Shown here piece after piece: positions 58,779 through 64,000 of a stretch of 64,000 nt of DNA. The stretch covers positions 1,738,501-1,802,500 of the forward strand of contig NC_065576.1 of assembly GCF_937616625.2 (NCBI RefSeq), written 5' to 3'. Each line of letters starts with the position of its first letter. The first letter of the stretch is position 1. Origin of the DNA: Mercurialis annua. Lineage: Eukaryota > Streptophyta > Magnoliopsida > Malpighiales > Euphorbiaceae. The position numbers and the translations under genes were made by a program. The notes below the pieces were generated by a model. That model saw nothing but the letters and a program-made list of their open reading frames with translations, was not told the DNA's origin and ran no database searches.

Positions 58779-61635
58779 CTATGAGTGAAATCTTACAACT
58801 ATGCAAGAAATGTCGTCTTTGCTTTTCCTAGAAACCGCATCCTCAATCAAATGTTTTGCCGCGGAGTGAGCATCTTTTATGTCTTTGATTGAGTCTACTG
58901 CATCTTGGTTTGACATTACCTGTCCACATTTTCATATTTTCATTAGATTATATAATGTACTTATAAGCCTAATAATCGGTCATGTTTGATGTATAATCCT
59001 TAACACCATAACTACCAAACCGATATCAAACCGAGGGAGAAATGCAATTAGGCGTGCTTATTTGGTTCGAACCAAATGGAACTAAACCAAAGTTTATATG
59101 AAATTAAAATATCCTGAACCAACCAGTTCAATCAATTTTTGGGCTTGGTTTGGTTTTTCCTGTCTGTTTATACAGAAACTAAACTTAATATTTTTTGCTT
59201 TCAAAACCAAATTATACCAAAAAATCAAAAAGAAAAATTATAATATCAAACTGAACAGAATTTGTCGGTTTAATTCGGTTATTTGGTCAGGTTCGGTTTT
59301 TACACACCCTTAAATGCATTACAAACCACTAAATTATTAGACAACAATATAATATTAATACTGTTAAGGTGAGTATTATTAGTCTATTATGACTGACCTT
59401 CCATACTCCATCACTTGCTAAGATAATGAATTCTACATCATTATCAATCGCCTCTTCCGTTACATCAGGTTCTGAACTAAGGTGTATTTTCAAGCTCTTA
59501 TCACCAAATGCTCTTGCTACTGCCAGCTGTCCATCAACGCGTGGAACATCTCCTACAAGCAATATCAATTTCGAGCAGCATAAATTTTAGCTCGTTTTAT
59601 AATTTGAACATCAGCTTTAAACAAGATGCAAGTTACTACTACAAGATACATGCTGCATCATTTACTAATTAACAAGCAACACATAAAAGTTATTTTGGTT
59701 CGCAAAGCAGTAACTACCAAATTGAAAGAATTTACCTACCGGGTATGTTTGATACAAAACCACCACGGCTCTCAATCAGATTCCTTTCCTTACTTGGCTC
59801 ATGATCAATGGATAATTGTTTGGCCACGCCATTTTTGCTTATAACGGCTCGAGAATCTCCCACATTCGCTACTACTAGCTTCTGACCATTAATGAGGATT
59901 GCTGTAACTGCAGTTGATCCTCCTTTTCCCAAGACAAATGCTTTCTCTAATATCTCAGCATCAGTTGTATCATAAGCTCTCCTTATAGCACTCTCCGTAT
60001 CAGTCCAAAAATCATGCTGCTTGCAAATCAACGCATTATCGATTAAAGGTAGTAAAAATCAATCACATTGACAATGAGTATTGCATACGAAATGGAATCA
60101 ATTAAAATTGATAGAAGTCGAATACCTGTGTCAAAATATTGTCAAACAAATGATTTTGCAGGTAATTTGCAACATCATGGCCCAAATGCCCGTCGAATAT
60201 TGCAAACAAACCCAATTCATTGTTGTTAACTTGCTTGAAACCGGAAACTACATAATCTTCCATGGGATGATGTGATTTTCCCTTTACCATGTGATAACCT
60301 TGTGTGATTTGCTTTGACATTTTGCTTTTACCTTTTCCTGTCTCAGAAGACGTCGTCGATGAACAAAATCCGGCCTTAACCTGATAAAGAAGATTAGTAT
60401 TTAATCCAAATTCAGAAACTACACTATCCTATAATAAAAAGATAGTAAAAAAACAACTAGCTAATCTTAGGCACTTCAAACTGACCAAACTGTATGCAGT
60501 TTTTTCACATTCATAATCATATAACTAGTGGTGTGTGTGCAGTTTTTCACATTCATAATCATATATTAGTGGTGTGTATTCGGTTCAAACCGAACTGAAC
60601 CAAAACTTTGCTATTTCTCAAAACCGAACATAACTGAACCGAAACTTTAAGGAATCAAATAATTTCAAATCGAATAACACACACCAAACCAATTGGTTCA
60701 ATTTTTCAGTCTGGTTCGCTTTACTCTATAATTTAACTTTATGTAGAAACACAATTTTTTTTCAATTTACCCCCCGATTGGTACAAAAGATCAATTAAGG
60801 CAGCTCCAGTCTCCATGGCTTTAGAGGAAAAAAAAACACTCTAAACTTGACATTTTCGCTCATTTTAGCCCTTTAGATGAGATGGAAAAAAATGATTGGA
60901 ACATATTATACAAATTGGAGCTTAGGTGTCAAAAACTTATTGGACAATTTAAAGGTGAAGGATAAAATAACCCAAAATGTCAAATTCAGTGTTCTTTTAA
61001 ACCATTAATTTAGCTTTAATTGATCTTTTATGCCAAGTTGAGGAAGCAAAATGAACCTTTATTGATTCTTTTTATAACATCAAACCGATCCGAACCGAAC
61101 CATTCGGTTCAATTATTCAAATTGATTCCATTTTTACACCCCCTTAATCATAACATTCTAGATGTTGACTTAGCAAAAACAACTACTGTCGCTATTAAGT
61201 CCCAATTCATGAAAATAATAACAATTCAAACAAATTTTAGGTAAGAAAATCATCTCTAAACACCTATTAATTACTATATAACAAATCATAAATTCTCAAA
61301 TTTACCTACAATAAATACTCCTACTCTCAGATGAGCTTAAATCCAGTTGCATTTAGCCTTTTTCATTATTTTATTTTCTTTTAGCTAAGAAACAAAAATC
61401 TAGTTTTTTTTGCAGAGACACGATAATTAGCAATAAAACCAAAAATAAAGACAAAAATCATAAAAGTCAATTTCATAACTAGAACAAAAGAACACATACA
61501 CTCACTTAGCAGAAAACAAAAAAAAATTAAAAAAAATCATACACTAAAAAAAAACACATAGACATTATAATTTCTTCCATTAAAGAAGCTTTAACTAACC
61601 TTTATTTTGTGCAGAATTTCCCGGCCACCGGTCAT
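58779..61635 (-). CDS. protein phosphatase 2C, 5 exons, 287 aa
   Basis: Mg/Mn-dependent Ser/Thr phosphatase (PPM family), small cytosolic or nuclear plant type, like the short Arabidopsis PP2Cs of about 280 aa. Exons, minus strand: 61600-61635, 60126-60380, 59740-60016, 59398-59552, 58779-58919; all GT-AG, total 864 nt in frame. Metal-site and motif residues seen: MEDY (Glu53, Asp54), FDGH (Asp75, Gly76), GGSTAV (129-134), NVGDSRAV (Asp151), ASDGVW (Asp237) and the DDISC end (Asp276). The short first exon encodes MTGGREILHKIK. At exon 3 the acceptor could be three nt earlier, which would add one Gln. There is no long N-terminal extension or transmembrane part, so it is not an ABI1/KAPP-type PP2C. 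Introns 1 and 4 contain hAT-like MITEs. Target kinase or pathway cannot be inferred here. Confidence 0.93.
59048..59311. mobile_element. hAT-like MITE in PP2C intron 4
   Basis: Ends TTAGGCGTGCTTATTTGG and TTTTTACACACCCTT, weakly inverted, flanked by AAATGCAA (59040-59047) and AAATGCAT (59312-59319), an 8-bp duplication with one mismatch. Contains GGTTCGAACC and TTCGGTTATTTGGT words like its relatives at 60567 and 40712. Confidence 0.75.
60496..60580 (+). repeat. 43-bp tandem duplication at a MITE edge in PP2C intron 1
   Basis: GCAGTTTTTTCACATTCATA...TAGTGGTGTGT occurs at 60496-60538 and again at 60539-60580 with small changes. The second copy's TAGTGGTGTGT is the left terminus of the MITE starting at 60567, and the first copy carries the same terminus with nothing behind it. 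Confidence 0.8.
60567..61146. mobile_element. hAT-like MITE, probably composite, in PP2C intron 1
   Basis: Left end TAGTGGTGTGTATTCGG and right end TTTTTACACCCCCTTA are inverted; the flanks ATCATATAT and ATCATAACA are only a partial 8-bp duplication. Inside, CCCCGATTGGTACAAAAG / CTTTTATGCCAAGTTGAGG with AGATCAATTAA / TTAATTGATCT (about 60765 and 61012) form a second inverted pair, suggesting a nested element at about 60765-61045. Confidence 0.6.
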
Positions 61636-63148
61636 GGTGTTTAAACTTAGAGTTCTTTAACAAAATTAATGGAGATTTTGGTGGTTTAAAGATGAAGAGT
61701 ACAGGGTAAGAAATGTTCTTTAAAATAAAAAAGAAGAAGAGTAGCTGAAAATGAAAAATGAAAATATTTTAAATAGTAGAGATGGTGGCTTTGACTTAAT
61801 GGTTTATGTGACCTGCGGGTGAGTTTAGCAACATATTCGTACTCAGCGCGTTCTTTTATTGATCATTTCCCTATCTAATAACGCGTGACCGACGCCTTTC
61901 TTTTCCATTTCTTCCTATTTTTAACTACTACGTTTTTTTACTTTATTTGAATATCTCGCTTTTAATTATGTAAATAATTATATATTTTTTAAATTAGAAT
62001 AGTAAATTATTAACGGAACTAGAAGTGATGTGTCCAGTCTTTTAAAATTAAAATATTAAATTATTAGCATAATAGAAAATGAGATACTAATTATTTGAAA
62101 GTAATTTATAAATTACTAATGAAACTAATAGAATCCTTTTTTTTATGAATAACTAATAGAATCTTTAATTGTTAACGAAATTAAAATTGAGATATTAAGT
62201 CGTTTGATTTGCAAACAAAAAGTATCGAACTGTGAATTATAACATATGCGGAAAGTCTTATAGTAATTTTCTTTTACAAATAGATTAAAAAATATTTATA
62301 TCTTTATCTTTTTTATGTTTTTTTATATATTTTTTTATTAACAATAGTGAATTTTTTTATAAAATCTCTTTGAAATGACCAAATAAATGATAAAATAAGA
62401 TATTCATTGAAAAAATATTCTAAAATAAAAATAGTATTTTTTAAATGGCACATTTCACAGTAGAGAATGAACTTCTTAAATGATGGAGGGGGTATATCTT
62501 TTGACTCGTGAATTTATATTAATTTACTTATTTGATCCTTAAAGTTTTTGTTTAACCTATCACACTAATCCTTACACTCTTTGTTTAACATATCACACTA
62601 ATTCTAAACTTGTTAAATTACTATTCTTAACTCAAAAATTTGAAAATTTTAAATTTATTTTAATATATATTTTATTTTGAATATACATTTAATTTAATTA
62701 ATAATTAATTGTTTTTATAAAAAATATTTATTTCTTATTCATATTTTATATATTATTTATTTAAATAATATCAATTAATTTTTTACAGAAAATAATATTT
62801 CATTAATTAAAAAATTCCGACTCAAAAAGTTTCGTATCTAGCCACATCATTTAGACTATAAGATTACAGCCAAAACTAATATTGCGTAGGATTTTTTTAA
62901 CAATTCAATGAGCCACTCAATTACAAAAAAAATTCGCAAAACCAAAAAAAAAAATCTAAAAAATTTGCATTTAAATTTTTGCAGTCATGAAAATATACAT
63001 CAAAATCTTTGTCTTGCTCTCTATTTGCCGTCGTGAATAATAACCTCACAATATCATTTTAATTCATCTTGATAGATTTTGCTTTTTTGTTTAATAATGT
63101 AAATCTATATCAATCAAGTTTTAGATATATTTATTATAAGTACTATAG
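61636..63148. other. PP2C upstream region and AT-rich DNA
   Basis: The PP2C leader and promoter lie within about 61636-61900. Beyond that the sequence is AT-rich. A lone TGATGGAGGGGGTAT near 62480 resembles one Stowaway end without its partner. No gene seen. Confidence 0.45.
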
Positions 63149-63156
63149 ATGTACTC

Positions 63157-63826
63157 TTCTTTTTTTTTTGAGAGGAAAATTGAGCTTTATTAACTTAACT
63201 TAGCGAAAAAGTTACAAGCTCATTCACTGGAGCATATCCATCAAAACTATAATCTTTGGCGCCGAAAAAAATACCCCATTTCGCTAACGAGTGAGCTACC
63301 TGATTAATCGACCTAGGAATATAACAGAAAGTAACCTCAAAATCCACAGCAGTAATGCAATCTTCAACAACCAGTTGGACTTGATCCAAAGCTTTGTCTG
63401 GGTTGTTTAATCTGTCAATGACAGCGAGAGAATCAGCTTCAAAACACATACTTTGCACACCCAGATCTCTGGCCGTACTAATCCCAAGACGGATGGCTGA
63501 AGCTTCAGCACACTCGGCATCAATAATCCTAGGAAGCACAGACACACAACATCTTACCACTTTGCCTGAGGATTCTCTACCAATTGCACTTGCAACCGAC
63601 AGATTACGCGCTAAAGATACTGCTGCGTCCGTATTAATTTTGAGAACCTGTGGAGGTGGAGGCAACCAGGTCCTACCAGCAGTGATAGACCTCACCTGAG
63701 CAAGGGGACCATTTTCTGACGCACACCTCGGTAAGCTTGTCATCCCATAGAATAACCTGGTTTGAGGCATTCTCTGATTGCCAAATACCAAGTTATTTCT
63801 ATCGTTCCAGATAGTCCACAAAACGA
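63157..63826 (-). mobile_element. 5'-truncated LINE retroposon
   Basis: On the minus strand the element starts near 63826, carries the last part of ORF2 and ends in CTCAATTTTCCTCTC followed by a run of A (63157-63169). ATGTACTC flanks both sides (63149-63156 and 63827-63834), a short target duplication consistent with target-primed insertion. Only the 3' 670 bp inserted, the usual outcome for LINEs. Confidence 0.85.
63195..63821 (-). pseudogene. LINE ORF2 C-terminal fragment with RNase H-like domain
   Basis: A 208-codon open frame. It begins MWTIWNDRNNLVFGN, a motif of the zinc-binding/linker end of plant non-LTR reverse transcriptases, then WLPPPPQVLKINTDAA, the start of the RVT_3 RNase H fold with its first Asp, then AECAEASAIRLG (the Glu helix), FEADSLAVIDRLN (second Asp) and SINQVAHSLAKWG (final His-Ala motif). 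Reverse transcriptase and endonuclease parts are absent. The frame is still open and the insertion may be young, but the fragment cannot move by itself. The initial Met is only the first in-frame ATG. Confidence 0.85.
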
Positions 63827-64000
63827 ATGTACTCCTATTCTTGATGATAGTAAAATGAGTTATAAAATACGGAGTCTTTATAGATATGTCTACATCATAA
63901 AAAATTGAATCGTTAAAGACAATTTATAGTATTATATTAGTTACCATTTGCTTATCAATGTCCTCAATTTTTATTAAACGAATGTGTAATTTAATGATCC

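Overview
This is a plant nuclear genomic window, almost certainly from a eudicot. It is AT-rich, its genes are split by GT-AG introns, and its proteins are plant-type: an AP2/ERF repressor, an RR-type CCCH zinc finger, an ALA2-type lipid flippase, a plant PP2C and a tyrosine aminotransferase. The intergenic DNA is full of plant transposons (CACTA, hAT, Mutator-like, Helitron, pogo/Emigrant-like, Stowaway-like, SINE, LINE, LTR remnants). The family or species cannot be fixed from the sequence alone.

Layout. 0-12.3 kb: a complete seven-exon tyrosine aminotransferase-like gene (minus strand, 4788-11789) whose fourth intron carries a 2.8 kb CACTA element. Downstream of it is a second copy of its promoter plus exon 1 (2785 to about 3660) with no further exons before the window edge. 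12.3-21.2 kb: a gene-free stretch of retroelement remnants and a 2.1 kb Mutator-like element. 21.3-25.2 kb: an ERF repressor with an EAR motif (21539-22135), with several CACGTG boxes in the surrounding DNA. 26.5-28.3 kb: a non-autonomous Helitron. 29.2-41.4 kb: a 24-coding-exon P4-ATPase gene that I could join exon by exon into a 1104-residue protein. 42-46 kb: MITEs and SINEs. 46.8-47.9 kb: an intronless RR-TZF gene (minus). 49-58.3 kb: SINEs, two Mutator-like elements, an hAT MITE and a pogo-like element. 58.8-61.6 kb: a five-exon PP2C gene (minus, 287 residues) with hAT-like MITEs in its introns. 63.2-63.8 kb: a 5'-truncated LINE with its RNase H-like domain still open.

The five complete genes do not form a functional cluster; plant neighbours are usually independent. 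The two most informative points are an aminotransferase that is intact in reading frame and splice sites but has Gly where the family has its PLP-phosphate-binding Arg, and a dense, well-dated transposon landscape. Many elements have exact target-site duplications. One SINE is cut in two by a Mutator-like element, and one SINE has an empty site in the paralogous promoter copy. I found no CRISPR, operon, tRNA or rRNA gene.
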